A stretch of DNA of 64,000 nt from Gymnorhina tibicen (GCA_013399875.1 VXAZ01009369.1:1-64000), one strand, 5' to 3'; counted from the stretch's first letter, positions 54,601 through 62,654 are shown. Made by a program: numbers and translations. The notes: generated from the letters alone by a model not told the origin.

Positions 54601-57600
54601 AGTTGGCCTCAAAGCTAACTTTTACATAAAAGGGACTGCTGTGCCATTAATGGCCGTTTGAAAGTGAATTTTAACAATGAAGTGTGTTTTGACAACTTCA
54701 GAACTGTCCCTTCTGCTGAAGCATTGTTTTGTTCATTTAGTTGTAAAGTGGGTAACAGAATGTAACATATATTGCTGAAATTCAAGCATCTTAATGCCAT
54801 AATAATAATAATTAAGACTTCTATATTGATACAACGTGATAGATCTTGGGGTTTTTTATGGATTATCTTCCAAAGGTTGGTGCATAAACACAGACTAAGA
54901 TACAGCTATTGACTTAATTCAGGTTTTGTTTTGAAATGTGTTTTGCTGTGTTTTGTTCACAGATCCTTCTGTTCTAAGAGGTGCTTTTGTAGGCCATACT
55001 GATGCAGTGTGGGGTCTGGTTTACAGCGGAACACACCAGCGTTTGCTGTCCTGTTCAGCAGACGGCACTATACGTTTATGGAAAGCTACAGAAATTGCTC
55101 CAGCTCTCAATATATTTAATGATAATCAAGGTACAGAAAATCGCCCTACCCTGAAGTTCATGAGCATCACCGTTCAGACTGACATAATTTTGGGTACTGA
55201 ATAGGCATACTTCTTGTGCTTTTTTCTGAGTTTGTTATCTTTACGAGTGTTTTTGGGAAGAGTAAATTTTGTGACCCTTCTTTGACATTAGCTGAATATA
55301 TACCTACGTGCAGGGGTCAGATACATCTAAAAGCCAACTGCTACAGATGATCTGCTGATGTTACTAGCACCATGGAGGATAACATAGTAACTCAGTAATT
55401 CAGATTCAAACTTGAGTTTCCACTAGGCCCTTGCTTTTGGTTTGTCCGGAATAAAAAGCCCTTTCTTCCCCCAGTGGAAGTTTGGAGTAGCCAGTGTTTC
55501 ATCTCAGTGTCATGATACCTTCCAGATTTGTTCTTTGTGCCTCTAACACAGAGATTCCAATTGAATTTCTGAGTTTGCACATAACAATGACCTAGTGATC
55601 CTAAACACTGCTAGTTGGAAAAAAATACTCCTTTGGAGTTAGTTACTGAAATGTCATGCACAAATGAAAATCCCACTGCTCAGAATCTAATTTCTGGAAG
55701 CTGTCTGAGTCAAAGTGCTCCAGAACAAGCCTGTTGACATTGCCAAACTCTCTTAGAGCTGATAGTCATTAAAGGCAGCCCCTGAGCTGAGACAGTTCCT
55801 TATATCTTCAGAAAAACTTTGAGGCAAAATAAACTTTGTCATAACTGAACAGACTTGTCAAATTATGGTGTAAAGCTGGTCAGATATGCCATTGCTTGTT
55901 AGTTAAGACAGACTGAGCAAAATAGAAACATTCCATGTATTTTAGTTTTTGCAGAACTGTGTTTCTAAAGGATTCTTATTGCCAGCTTGCCTATCTGCCT
56001 GCTCTGAATACTTCCTGGTAGAGTTTTGGGATTTGTTGTTGTGAGTTGTTTTGGTTTTAATTATTAAACTAAGGGGGAAGCGGGAGTAGTCTTGCCTCAC
56101 AGAGCTAATATTAGAGCTTTTTTGTATTCTAAACTGGAATGAAGCCCAGTTGTGAAATCCAAAGACTGAAAACTCAGTTTTCCTATGGTTAGTGATAACC
56201 TTGAACAAACTCCCTAAAGTATCTGTCACGCATTACTCAAGTCCTTTAGATTAACCAGATTGTAGGCTTACCAGGAAGCTGCAGATAAGCATGCATGGCA
56301 GTGGTAGAAAGGGTCACTTGAGAAACAATGTGTTTTCTTCTCACACCAATCCTTTTTGGCTTTTTTCCGAGTACTTGTAGATAAGTAGCACCATTCTTGA
56401 GAAATATCCTTGAGGTCCTGTGTCTCAGAAGGATATATTCTCCCAGGAATCTTTAGAAGTTTACAGAGATGTGATGATATTCCTGTGTTATCTGAATCTA
56501 TGATCCAATATTAGGTTGCTTAAAATTCAGTTTCTCACTCTCTATCTTTTCCTCCTCCTCCCGGCATCTGTTGCAACTGGTGTTGTTCTTTCACATAGCA
56601 CGTGGTGAACAGGACATTTGAGGAGAAAAATCCTAAGGGCTAGATCCTGTGCCCAAGCTTTGCTGATTTGACCTTCTGTCCTGTAGTGTGCAGATAGCTA
56701 CAGAATAAGGAGATCAAATATATACCACAAAAGGCAGGATGGACAAAGCTTTGAAATACAAGTTTATAATGTCTTTGTATAACTTTACATGATGACAGTT
56801 CCAGTGTATAAAATTTGCACCTGGAGAACTTTGGTGTTTTTTTAAGCTCTGATTTTGTCGAAGTTAATTATAACAACGTTAATCATCTGTCATGTCAGTT
56901 GTTGTACCACTTCAATTTCATGTCCTTTTACTTGAGGTAATGGAGTTTGGTGGAGTTTTTTTGAGAATTGCTGTTACAATTAAAGGAAGGAAAAGGGGCC
57001 AGGGAGTTCTTACTTTCTTAATTTCAAAGTAGATTTCTGCCCAGCTGCAGTTCCAAATACAGCATCTTAGTGAAGAATGTTGTTGATATATGTGTCAAAA
57101 AAATAGGATTAAAATAGTGATCATTACAGGGCAAGCTATTTAGATAGGTGTAATTTATATTGTGGAATGCAGTATTTCCTTTCATAATCGTGGTCCTTTT
57201 GATGCTAAAGTGTTTACTGGTTGGATTTTTTTGTTTAATTTTTTAAAATTTTCTTTACATCAACTGCATCTTCTCTACATTGTTTTCTAGAAATGGGAAT
57301 CCCTTCATCGGTAGATCTTGTGAGCAGCGACCCAAGCCTCATGGTAGCATCATTTAACAGTGGACACACTAGCATTTTTAACATGGAGACACGGCAACGA
57401 ATTCTTACCCTGGAGTCCAGTGTGGATACTAGTATGTATCAAATGCCCCAAACCGACCAAAGGAAAAAACCTGCTTGTTTAAGATCGATACTATTGATAG
57501 TCTTTTTAGTGTTTTTAAAGAATCAGGCAGCCGTCATGAGAAATTATAACAGGAATTACGTTACAAGCTGTGTTTTGAGATGTAACAGTAAATTGTTACT

Positions 57601-60600
57601 ACTACAACAGACCTCAGGGGCGTTTCAGTAACAGAAGAGCAAACATACTTTTGAAATAAGGTGGAAGAAACAAGTTCACACTCTGAATTCCTCAAGTGGT
57701 AGTAACACAAGAAAAAACACAGGTTTCTTTAATACAGCTTTGTGATCTTTGCAGATTCAGTATATCCGTTTTCTCTTCAGTCCAAAATTTCAAAACAGAG
57801 ACAATATCAGGAAAATTCAAAGTTGAATTTATTAAAAAATGTGAGTGTGTGTCAATTCTTTTTATTTTTCCTCAGAGGTATCCATCTTCTAAGCTTTATT
57901 ACACTCTTGGCTCATTTGGACTTGGGCTTCAGTTGAAATTTTCACTCTAGGAGGAAAGCAAAGCTCCAGTGAAAGAGTATTCATTCACAAGGTCCCATAT
58001 AATACCTTGGATCATAGCAGTGACCAGTATTAGAAGTTTTAGGGGATATAGTGAAGAGGCTGCTATCAGTAACTTTTTTTACCCTGGCTTTACAAAAGAG
58101 ACCAGAATGAGCTGAAGCATAAGGTTTCATATTCAGGCCACAATGGTAAAAAACATTGAGTAGTTTAAAATTTTGGTATTTCTTCCCCACGCTTAGAATT
58201 TTATGTCACTGAGTTCTACTATTTAATCATATTTTTTTGAAGGACTACGCCATTCTTGTTGCTTTGCTTGTGTGTTTTAAAATATTTAAATGACTGTCAC
58301 TTTATAAGAGGAAATGGAAAGTGCCATCTCTCTTCTTTATGTTATTCCTTACTGTGCTGGATTTCTTCTTTTAACCCACATCTTTGTTCCTGTCTGAAAA
58401 AACAGTTCTAAATTAATTAATGCTATTCAGTGGAAGCCACCTTTCTTCTTCCCTCCCCTTCTCCCTTCTATTTTTTTCACCTCCTCCTTGCTGTAATTCC
58501 GTAATACTCCTTTAGGAAAACAAGACCCTGGTATGGCAACCAGCAGTCCCTGTTTAGTATCTTCAGTTATGTAACAGTACTATAAAGCTTACACGTATTT
58601 TAGAGAAATAAATTATTATTTCTACAAGACCTAGACAAGAGGAAAATGTCACCTGAAATGCCCTACCACACTACTTAGGGACTGGGACTCTGCTGTTCAG
58701 TATAATCCTCACTCTGCTTGGCATTTTCAAACTGTGAGGATGGCTGGCTGTGATGAAAGTTCATGTGCTTTTAGTAATTTTAGGGGAGTTTATTAGTGTG
58801 GATGTGGGGTTTTTTCCTTTAATTTATACTTTCTTAATTTCTAAGTGTCCTCTGAATGCTGACACTGCTTTATGGTTCAGATTTTTATAGAAAGGTGTAA
58901 AATGAAATCTTTACCATTTTAATAGCAGGTGAACCTTTAGTAGAATTCTACTTCATTTATTTTAGTAAGAATTTTGATTAAATGATGTGAATGTTCTTTG
59001 GAAGCAGTTTAGCTAAATACAGTCAACATGAAAGACGAGATCTGTTTTGATGTTCTGTGTAATGACTATTTGTGGGTTTTGTCATAATCTATGCCTCTTA
59101 AGACCCCTCTTGCATTAACCTGTACATCACAGCAATGCCTAGATTTCTAATCAGAAAATTCCAGTACTTTTTTTTCCTCTGTGTGTATATGTATCTATAT
59201 ATATGTACATGTTATTTCAGAATTACTAAAGGCTAGGAAATTGGCTCTCCTATGAATAGTCTAGCATCCTTTTTTTAATAATAATTTCAATCCGTATATG
59301 TCAGATAATATTAGGTGGATTTTGTTTGCTTGAAACATACTGCCTGCAGTGTTTTATTTTTCTGTCCTGTGTGTTATGAAGAAAGTTTGACTTGGCAAGA
59401 GGAGGAATGTGTGTGAATGAGGTGTTTTCACTCAATTTTTGGTTTCACGTTTTTGCCTGATGTGCCTATCTAAAACCATGTCCAGAAGCTGGACCCTGTT
59501 TGGCATACATATGGTTTATGTATATCTCTATCCTGTGTAGTTTGGAAAGTATTTTAGAGTAAAGTGCATAACATAAAGTGCTCACTGAGAGTTTCCAGGA
59601 TGTATATGTAAGAAGTATTTTGCAAATAAGATTGATTGCATACTTATTTCTTAGTAGCAATCTTTCAAAGAACTTAGCAGTTTACATGTACTGATATGTG
59701 TGGGTTTTTTCTTAGCAGTCGGTTCTTCCTGTCAGATAAACAGAGTCATCAGCCATCCAACTCTTCCAATTAGTATCACTGCTCATGAAGACAGACACAT
59801 CAAATTCTACGACAACAATACAGGTATGCATCTTTTCAGCTGATCTTAGTCATAGCCATAGCCATGCAATAGCATAAAGTCACCCCAAGACAACATTGTA
59901 TAACGTAAATCATATTCAGAATTTTGTAATGATCAGTATTATTCACATAAATGCTGAGGGATGTCTAGAATTGGATAGCCTCTGAAGTGGAAATCTTTCA
60001 TCACCAGTAGAGTCCAAAGATTGCCAGCCCACTTAAAACTTAGTTGGCAAAGTGATAAGGAACCTGCATCTCTCTGTCCATTCTTTTAGAATGCCCTATG
60101 TATGGGGTTTATAAATATTTACCATAAAAGGCATCTTTTTTCAAAATCTTCATGTTCTTATGTTTATGTTTCTTCTCTTGGTTGTCTGTATTATTTTGAT
60201 CTTGAGAGCAGGAACCTTTGGCCCTCCTTTAGTGCTTCCTAGACCTCTGCCACACTTGACCCATGATTTCTAATTTTTAACATAAAATCATTGCTGTAAT
60301 TATAATAAGCTGTAATAGAACATTAATTCTCTGTGAGACAACTAACATTATCCCCTATTCCTATGTAGTTTATATTAATTGCTTTTAGTATACTCAGCCC
60401 CTGCCTTCCTTCCCATTCAGGATCTTACCTGAGAACTCAATTCTCTTAAGGGACAGATATTTAAAATGCACCGTGATTGCAGTGTCAGGGTGGCTTAAGG
60501 TCTCACAAACGTTGATGATATTGCTACTGTAGTTCTTGGGAACTGTTAAACGTTAAAAGAATGACTTCTTGTATAATTTTAATGATGCAGTCATGGGACA

Positions 60601-61048
60601 AGATCTTCTTTATTTATAGTATCAGCTGTGGTAGGTCATAAGCAGTGACTACAGATAACAAAGTTAATTGCAGAAAATAACCTAAATAAATCTTTTCTTT
60701 CAAAGGAAAACTGATCCACTCCATGGTAGCTCACTTAGATGCAGTTACAAGTTTAGCTGTTGATCCTAATGGCTTGTATTTGATGTCTGGCAGTAAGTAC
60801 ATTCAGATTTCGTTTTCTTTTTCTCATAATGGTGGCAGGCATGCAAATTATAAAGAAAACTGTTTCCCCTTTCTTTAGGTCATGACTGCTCGATTCGCTT
60901 GTGGAATCTTGAAAGCAAGACCTGCATCCAAGAATTTACTGCTCACCGCAAAAAATTTGATGAGTCCATTCATGATGTGGCATTCCACCCATCCAAATGT
61001 TATATTGCCAGTGCAGGAGCAGATGCCCTGGCTAAAGTGTTTGTATGA
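12505..61048 (+). CDS. STRN3: STRN3 (striatin-3 / SG2NA), coding exons 2-19 of a spliced gene; exon 1 is upstream of the window
   Basis: This is the spliced coding region: 12505-12608, 19859-19932, 23009-23087, 24854-25018, 36377-36512, 38361-38496, 42190-42300, optional 44615-44701, 45254-45397, 47534-47670, 52111-52286, 53256-53303, 53981-54102, 54963-55130, 57291-57431, 59716-59823, 60706-60792, 60879-61048. All junctions are GT-AG and the phases agree throughout. It encodes 701 residues without the optional exon and ends at TGA 61046-61048. Order of domains: coiled coil, calmodulin-binding segment, acidic linker, WD40 propeller. Striatins are cytoplasmic/membrane-associated scaffolds that act as B''' regulatory subunits of PP2A and assemble STRIPAK (known family role). 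STRN3 is preferred over STRN and STRN4 because of linker motifs such as PNRSKLQDMLANL, GLTVANEADSLTYD and PYDSYDPSVLRG, which match the STRN3 paralogue as I remember it. The initiator Met is not visible. Confidence 0.96.
12609..19858 (+). other. STRN3: STRN3 intron 2 (7.25 kb)
   Basis: AT-rich intron with no recognisable gene or repeat family. Its longest open frame (16988-17341, 117 codons) has no domain I recognise and intron-like composition. The last 75 bases are an unusually long T-rich tract leading to the exon 3 acceptor. Confidence 0.85.
19786..19857 (+). repeat. T-rich / (TTTG)n tract forming the exon 3 polypyrimidine tract
   Basis: Runs of 8-12 T interrupted by single C or G, then TTTG units, ending in cctttcag at the exon 3 acceptor. 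It is both a simple repeat and the acceptor's polypyrimidine tract, much longer than those of the other exons here. Confidence 0.75.
19859..19932 (+). CDS. STRN3: STRN3 exon 3: end of the coiled coil
   Basis: The acceptor follows a very long T-rich tract and the donor is CTG|GTAAGA. The first base completes the Arg codon split from exon 2. It encodes AKYHKLKYGTELNQGD then MKPPNYDS, the conserved striatin segment after the coiled coil; the PPNYDS ending resembles STRN3 more than STRN. The last base starts a split Asp codon completed in exon 4. Confidence 0.96.
19933..23008 (+). other. STRN3: STRN3 intron 3 (3.1 kb)
   Basis: No gene or repeat family recognised. It has small local repeats only, for example a cctactacagaa duplication near 20673-20697 and tatttatactatt units around 21560-21595. 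Confidence 0.85.
23009..23087 (+). CDS. STRN3: STRN3 exon 4: calmodulin-binding region
   Basis: The acceptor is tttttcag before 23009 and the donor is CA|GTAAGT. It encodes EGNETEIQPQQ followed by NSQLIWKQGRQLLR, residues 61-85, plus a split Gln. The basic/hydrophobic NSQLIWKQGRQLLRQYLQ stretch (residues 72-89, finishing in exon 5) coincides with the calmodulin-binding site described for mammalian striatins. Confidence 0.95.
23088..24853 (+). other. STRN3: STRN3 intron 4 (1.8 kb)
   Basis: Ordinary AT-rich intron; I see no RNA gene, mobile element or extra exon. A 78-codon open frame at 24200-24436 contains a duplicated gagccaacttta motif and no known domain. Confidence 0.85.
24854..25018 (+). 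CDS. STRN3: STRN3 exon 5: end of calmodulin-binding region and start of linker
   Basis: The acceptor is cttccttcag before 24854 and the donor is GG|GTAAGC. It encodes residues 87-140: YLQEVGYTDTILDVKSKRVR, ALLGLSSDASEKENRNQEP, MVNGTEGQIKENAMI. The first half is conserved across striatins. The second half is polar linker with substitutions expected for a non-mammalian STRN3. Confidence 0.95.
27144..27182. repeat. Short tandem duplication, unit about 20 bp
   Basis: gatgttgctcctgaattcag is followed directly by gatgttgctcctgaactca: two copies with one difference over 19 bases. It is probably a local replication slippage event. Confidence 0.75.
29948..29985. repeat. AT-rich dinucleotide microsatellite
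   Basis: Interrupted (TA)n/(TATG)n sequence including tatatatatgcatatatatg, itself nearly palindromic. It is an intronic simple repeat. Confidence 0.7.
36377..36512 (+). CDS. STRN3: STRN3 exon 6: acidic linker
   Basis: The acceptor is ttgttgtttag before 36377, after a short (TTG)n run, and the donor is ACA|GTGAGT. It encodes KPELTDSASLLETFKFLENA, AADFSDEEDEEDIEGREK and TIIDTAT (residues 142-186). The Asp/Glu run is a family feature of the linker between the N-terminal module and the WD40 domain. The preceding intron is large (11.4 kb). Confidence 0.95.
36513..38360 (+). other. STRN3: STRN3 intron 6 (1.8 kb)
   Basis: AT-rich intron with nothing beyond short homopolymer runs (for example poly(A) near 38076-38084). 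No exon, RNA gene or mobile element seen. Confidence 0.85.
38361..38496 (+). CDS. STRN3: STRN3 exon 7: linker
   Basis: The acceptor is gatccttcag before 38361 and the donor is GGG|GTAAGG. It encodes IVRKRVLSDSSEDRDTEEAL, KEFDFLVTSDDGDGESRSSG and DGTDW (residues 187-231), plus one base of a Glu codon. TEEALKEFDFLV is a striatin hallmark. It ends in phase 1, as do the next three exons. Confidence 0.96.
38497..42189 (+). other. STRN3: STRN3 intron 7 (3.7 kb)
   Basis: It contains a degenerate CR1-like fragment in antisense orientation at about 40825-41115 and A-rich runs near 39500 and 41540. The rest shows no recognisable feature. Confidence 0.85.
40825..41115 (-). mobile_element. Degenerate CR1-family LINE fragment, antisense
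   Basis: The stretch with ctggatacagtactcagaag, cagcacaggggaacagtcac, gatacagcccaggacattg-like and ctaggtctttttcagca words reads like a heavily diverged antisense copy of the sequence common in avian CR1 elements. Both ends are indistinct. The call is from remembered family words, not an alignment. Confidence 0.55.
42190..42300 (+). CDS. STRN3: STRN3 exon 8: basic linker, symmetric phase-1 exon
   Basis: The acceptor is ttgtttag before 42190 and the donor is AAGA|GTAAGT. It encodes KEDQCLMPEAWNVDQGVITK then LKEQYKKERKGKKGVK (residues 233-268). The 111 bp begin and end in phase 1, so skipping keeps the frame. Mammalian STRN3 has a short isoform lacking a block of about 84 residues; this exon plus 45254-45397 together encode 85 codons, so they are the likely equivalents (inference from recalled isoform lengths). 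Confidence 0.95.
42301..44614 (+). other. STRN3: STRN3 intron between exon 8 and the cassette exon (2.3 kb)
   Basis: The reading frame of exon 8 stays open to a stop at 42480-42482, so retention of this intron would add about 60 hydrophobic residues and truncate the protein before the WD40 domain. No repeat family recognised; a short CR1-tail-like string near 44458-44480 is too short to call. Confidence 0.8.
44615..44701 (+). CDS. STRN3: Candidate STRN3 cassette exon of 29 codons, between exons ending GVK and starting PNRSK
   Basis: The acceptor is acttacaacag before 44615, with a weak pyrimidine tract. The donor is CAG|GTAAGT, a perfect U1 match. The 87 bp are open in the frame set by the flanking exons and both ends are phase 1, so inclusion adds 29 residues (R-KTTEDMFQPQSYIKQSK then QGCGKMMEQSTG) and skipping joins GVK to RPNRSK. 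The human 797-residue protein I remember reads GVKRPNRSK, without this insert, and the window's coding length already matches it without the exon. A weak acceptor with a strong donor is typical of regulated exons. Transcript support cannot be judged from DNA alone. Confidence 0.6.
44702..45253 (+). other. STRN3: Intron between the cassette exon and the PNRSK exon (552 bp)
   Basis: Short AT-rich intron with stops in the exon frame soon after the donor. Nothing else recognised. If the cassette is skipped it is part of a single intron 42301-45253. Confidence 0.75.
45254..45397 (+). CDS. STRN3: STRN3 exon (10th counting the cassette): Ser/Pro-rich linker
   Basis: The acceptor is tctggttag before 45254 and the donor is AAG|GTAAAT. 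It encodes PNRSKLQDMLANLRDVDDLP, SLQPSVAPSSRPSSSR and LIEHEINRTDE (residues 270-316), plus a split Val. PNRSKLQDMLANLRDVD is specific to STRN3 among the paralogues I recall. The 144 bp are symmetric in phase 1 and are probably part of the block missing from the short mammalian isoform. Confidence 0.95.
45775..45810. repeat. Short (GTAT)/(CA) microsatellite
   Basis: Reads tgtatgtatgtgtac then atacacacacacaagtgtgt. It is an interrupted simple repeat with inverted symmetry. Confidence 0.7.
46145..46474 (+). mobile_element. CR1 LINE 3' fragment, sense orientation
   Basis: Recognisable CR1 words in order: ccttccagtacctaaaggga, gaagaaattctttactgtga, ccctggaagtgttcagtgcc, tggaaggtgtccctgcccat, atgatctttaaggtcctttc, and the diagnostic tail attctatgattctgtgat. 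It is a 5'-truncated copy of about 330 bp lacking the reverse transcriptase frame, as usual for this family. CR1 is the dominant LINE of birds and is the best taxonomic clue here. Confidence 0.93.
47534..47670 (+). CDS. STRN3: STRN3 exon (11th): linker before the WD40 domain
   Basis: The acceptor follows (TTTTG)n and reads ttcttgcag before 47534; the donor is GAT|GTAAGT. It encodes EALTFPPSSGKSFIMGTDEA, LENELGLGELAG and LTVANEADSLTYD (residues 318-362). The GKSFIMG and LGLGELAGLTVANEAD motifs are the conserved pre-propeller segment of STRN3. It ends in phase 0. Confidence 0.96.
47960..48476 (+). mobile_element. Old, diverged CR1 LINE 3' fragment, sense orientation
   Basis: CR1 words in order, with many substitutions and indels: catggccagcagattgaggg, gcagttttgggcc, gggtgcttacaaggatgaca, caaattacagcttgggaggt, gtggaatccctctcctgaga, gatgttcaagag, agtgggagactggacc, and a decayed tail cttctgtggctgtg. 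It is longer but clearly older than the copy at 46145-46474, and in the same orientation. Confidence 0.85.
50230..50262. repeat. Three tandem copies of an 11-bp unit
   Basis: gttttcaattt is repeated three times without interruption at 50230, 50241 and 50252. It is a local tandem expansion with no evident function. Confidence 0.9.
52111..52286 (+). CDS. STRN3: STRN3 exon (12th): WD40 repeat 1
   Basis: The acceptor is tttttattag before 52111 and the donor is AAA|GTAAGA. It encodes IANNKDALRKTWNPKFTLRS, HFDGIRGLAFHPVEPVLITA and SEDHTLKMWNLQKTAPAK (residues 363-420). It holds the first WD blade, with the GH-like SHFDGIR, the AFHP strand, and SEDHTLKMWNL ending in the WN variant of the WD dipeptide. 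Confidence 0.97.
52287..53255 (+). other. STRN3: STRN3 intron between the 12th and 13th exons (1.0 kb)
   Basis: It contains an alternating purine-pyrimidine AT/GT microsatellite (52599-52678). The rest is unremarkable. Confidence 0.85.
52599..52678. repeat. Interrupted (TA/TG) microsatellite with inverted symmetry
   Basis: Alternating TATA, TGTG and CATACA words around a gtatac centre near 52645-52655. It is an alternating purine-pyrimidine simple repeat. Confidence 0.75.
53256..53303 (+). CDS. STRN3: STRN3 exon (13th): 48-nt exon linking blades 1 and 2
   Basis: The acceptor is cttcatttag before 53256 and the donor is TAA|GTAAGT. It encodes SASLDVEPIYTFRAH (residues 422-436). The terminal AA joins T from the next exon to make Asn, where I recall Lys in human STRN3. 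Such a short exon is normal for this gene's WD40 region. Confidence 0.95.
53304..53980 (+). other. STRN3: STRN3 intron between the 13th and 14th exons (677 bp)
   Basis: AT-rich intron with a poly(A) run near 53683-53692. Nothing else recognised. Confidence 0.85.
53981..54102 (+). CDS. STRN3: STRN3 exon (14th): WD40 repeat 2
   Basis: The acceptor is tttcttccag before 53981. The donor is ACG|GTGCGT, the weakest-looking donor in the gene. It encodes GPVLCVVMSSNGEQCYSGGT, DGLIHGWNTTNPNIDPYDSY (residues 438-477). The blade 2 motif is SGGTDGLIHGWN, with GW in place of WD. Confidence 0.96.
54103..54962 (+). other. STRN3: STRN3 intron between the 14th and 15th exons (860 bp)
   Basis: Ordinary AT-rich intron with a weak GTGCGT donor. 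No other feature seen. Confidence 0.85.
54963..55130 (+). CDS. STRN3: STRN3 exon (15th): WD40 repeat 3
   Basis: The acceptor is ttttgttcacag before 54963 and the donor is AAG|GTACAG. It encodes PSVLRGAFVGHTDAVWGLVY, SGTHQRLLSCSADGTIRLWK and ATEIAPALNIFNDNQ (residues 479-533). GHTDAVWGL to CSADGTIRLW is the clearest canonical GH-WD blade of the protein. Confidence 0.97.
55131..57290 (+). other. STRN3: STRN3 intron between the 15th and 16th exons (2.2 kb)
   Basis: The frame of the upstream exon runs on to a stop at 55202-55204. Otherwise AT-rich intron without recognisable repeats, RNA genes or exons. Confidence 0.85.
57291..57431 (+). CDS. STRN3: STRN3 exon (16th): degenerate WD40 repeat 4
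   Basis: The acceptor is ttgttttctag before 57291 and the donor is CTA|GTATGT. It encodes MGIPSSVDLVSSDPSLMVAS, FNSGHTSIFNMETRQRIL and TLESSVDT (residues 535-580). This blade lacks a clear WD dipeptide (IFNM), as in other striatins. Reading on past 57431 gives an unrelated open frame that is intronic. Confidence 0.95.
57432..59715 (+). other. STRN3: STRN3 intron between the 16th and 17th exons (2.3 kb)
   Basis: The exon frame continues open to a stop at 57629-57631 in low-complexity-like sequence. A short tgtatatgtatctatatata repeat lies near 59184-59212. Nothing else recognised. Confidence 0.85.
59716..59823 (+). CDS. STRN3: STRN3 exon (17th): WD40 repeat 5, with a tandem (NAGNAG) acceptor
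   Basis: The acceptor region reads cttagcag. Using the first AG starts the exon at 59716 and gives T-V-G-S-S-C-Q, the same length as the human TANSSCQ I recall. Using the second AG starts at 59719 and replaces Thr-Val with Ile, one residue shorter. The exon then encodes INRVISHPTLPISITAHEDR and HIKFYDNNT, blade 5. The donor is CAG|GTATGC. Confidence 0.94.
59824..60705 (+). other. STRN3: STRN3 intron between the 17th and 18th exons (882 bp)
   Basis: AT-rich intron without any recognisable element. Confidence 0.85.
60706..60792 (+). CDS. STRN3: STRN3 exon (18th): WD40 repeat 6, first part
   Basis: The acceptor is ttctttcaaag before 60706 and the donor is GCA|GTAAGT. It encodes KLIHSMVAHLDAVTSLAVDP and NGLYLMSG (residues 618-645), plus a split Ser. 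The blade finishes in the next exon after an 86-bp intron, the shortest in the gene. Confidence 0.96.
60879..61048 (+). CDS. STRN3: STRN3 exon (19th): end of WD40 repeat 6, repeat 7 and stop codon
   Basis: The acceptor is cctttctttag before 60879. It encodes HDCSIRLWNLESKTCIQEFT, AHRKKFDESIHDVAFHPSKC and YIASAGADALAKVFV, then TGA at 61046-61048. SHDCSIRLWN closes blade 6, and blade 7 ends with the striatin C-terminus ALAKVFV. The reading frame closes exactly at the family's usual C-terminus. Confidence 0.97.
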
Positions 61049-61076
61049 CAGAGTGCTTCCCATTCAACTTTAGCTT

Positions 61077-61084
61077 TGTATATA
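61077..61084 (+). promoter_or_regulatory. Possible Pumilio response element in the 3' UTR
   Basis: TGTATATA, 28 bases after the stop codon, fits the UGUANAUA consensus bound by PUM proteins. An octamer in AT-rich sequence arises often by chance, so position and conservation would have to support it. Confidence 0.35.
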
Positions 61085-61351
61085 TTTAACCAGCTGCACA
61101 AAAGAGAAGAGGAGGGCATGAGTTGTTTTATCTTGCCCTGTAATTCAGAGAATGTTTGTAAGTGTTTAGTTTTGCAGGGTGCTGTTTTCTAAATTGACGT
61201 TTGTTCTGGTTTCTGTGAGCTCAGCTGGTGCTGAGAGCTTGGAATCTCTCAGTTTCAAATAGTTTAAAAAAAAAAAAAAGCTTTTATTTAGAGGGTGTGA
61301 ATTTTCGTCCAGGCAGGCCTTGGGTGAAACTAGGTCTACGTATTCTGTATT

Positions 61352-61357
61352 AATAAA
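61352..61357 (+). terminator. Candidate proximal poly(A) signal AATAAA
   Basis: First AATAAA after the stop codon (about 300 bases downstream). The following sequence is purine-rich with only a modest GT element (ggggtct), so it may be weak. Confidence 0.45.
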
Positions 61358-61539
61358 ATGGAGTACTGGAAAGAAGGGGTCTAATTGCATCAGGGAGTAG
61401 GAAAAGAGGGAAACTTCCTAGGATGCTTCTCATTGAGGAATCTTAATGTACTCAAATCACCTGGAAAAAGTGATTCAAAGTCAGTTCACATGCTCATCAC
61501 TGTATCATGTGAGAGGCATTTTGTCATCCCTTTGGTATG

Positions 61540-61545
61540 AATAAA
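61540..61545 (+). terminator. Candidate poly(A) signal AATAAA
   Basis: AATAAA followed within 30 bases by tcttgttcag and then gtagtgg, a plausible downstream GU element. Confidence 0.45.
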
Positions 61546-62648
61546 GTAGATCTTGTTCAGAGAGCAGTAGTGGATAGTTAATCTCAGCCACCTGGCTACT
61601 AGCCTAAGATAAATGCAATTAAAGGAAGGCAAATTACTAACATAAATGAAAATGCAGTAAAGTTTCTGTTACATCTTCTGTATTTCTCAGTAAATATCTA
61701 GTTTGCAAAAAATTTATATAATTTTTTAAAGACTGTATTAGCATATGGCTAGAAGCTGAGCCTTTAGTCTAAATCCCAATTAACAACAGACTGACGCAGT
61801 CTGTGTATACTGTAGTAGCAAATTTAACTTATTCAGATTTTAATGCTGTTTATTCTTGGAGATCTGGCACAAGAAATTATCACAAAGCTTTTCAAAGAAG
61901 CTGTCCTGCAATTTTAGCTATCAAACATTCATCTCTTCTTTCTGTTCCTGCTAAAAAGGGTATAATTCTGGGCATTAAGGATAATAGTGAAATACTTCGT
62001 TTGAAAATTAAATCTGATGCTTTGTATGGGTCCTTCTGGTGGAATAGGTGGGAACTATACAAAGCTCCGTCAGTTTGAGAGATTCTGCTACTGCTAGAGA
62101 TATTTCCCAGCTGCACCATTTGTGGGACTCTTTTACCTTGTCTGCTTCACTGGGTGTATGTGCCATTGATGGGGTTACCTGAAGAATGAGTGCTTCTTGT
62201 AATTACTCAGCAGATGTGCTTTGTTTATCTATTCAGAGCTTCTCTGTCGATTTGACAAGTAACTTTGAATCTGATCTTTAGTCTTTTTATCCCTTCTTAC
62301 ATGAAGGTGAGTGGATTCTTTTCTATTATGTGTCATCATCAGAATTATTATTCATAAGCACGAAGTTGGTGTTTTTCTCTGATGGGAATGGGAAGCAGAA
62401 TTTCTGCTGGAGTTCATTTCTGGTGCTGATATGTGTAGGAAAGAACCCAGTGCAACTCCTCATGTACCAGCATGAGGTTGAGACTGGAAACTGATAAATA
62501 AATCTTTACCTTTAAACTGACACTTTGTAAGCAGGAGTCATTGAAAGATATCAACATAAGGTTTGACTGTGTTGTTTTTAGAGTGGCATTTGGGGATGGG
62601 ACCACATTTGAAGTTGATCTCAGAGTTTAAACCAAGTATATTATTTAG

Positions 62649-62654
62649 AATAAA
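62649..62654 (+). terminator. Candidate distal poly(A) signal AATAAA
   Basis: AATAAA followed by a GT-rich segment (acctgtgctgtttg) within 20 bases, the best downstream context of the signals seen. ATTAAA at 63050-63055 with tgtgtct after it is a further alternative. Confidence 0.45.

Noticed and set aside
12505..61048. Assignment to STRN or STRN4 instead of STRN3
   Set aside because: Linker and blade sequences (PNRSKLQDMLANLRDVD, LTVANEADSLTYD, PYDSYDPSVLRG) follow STRN3 and differ from the STRN equivalents I recall.
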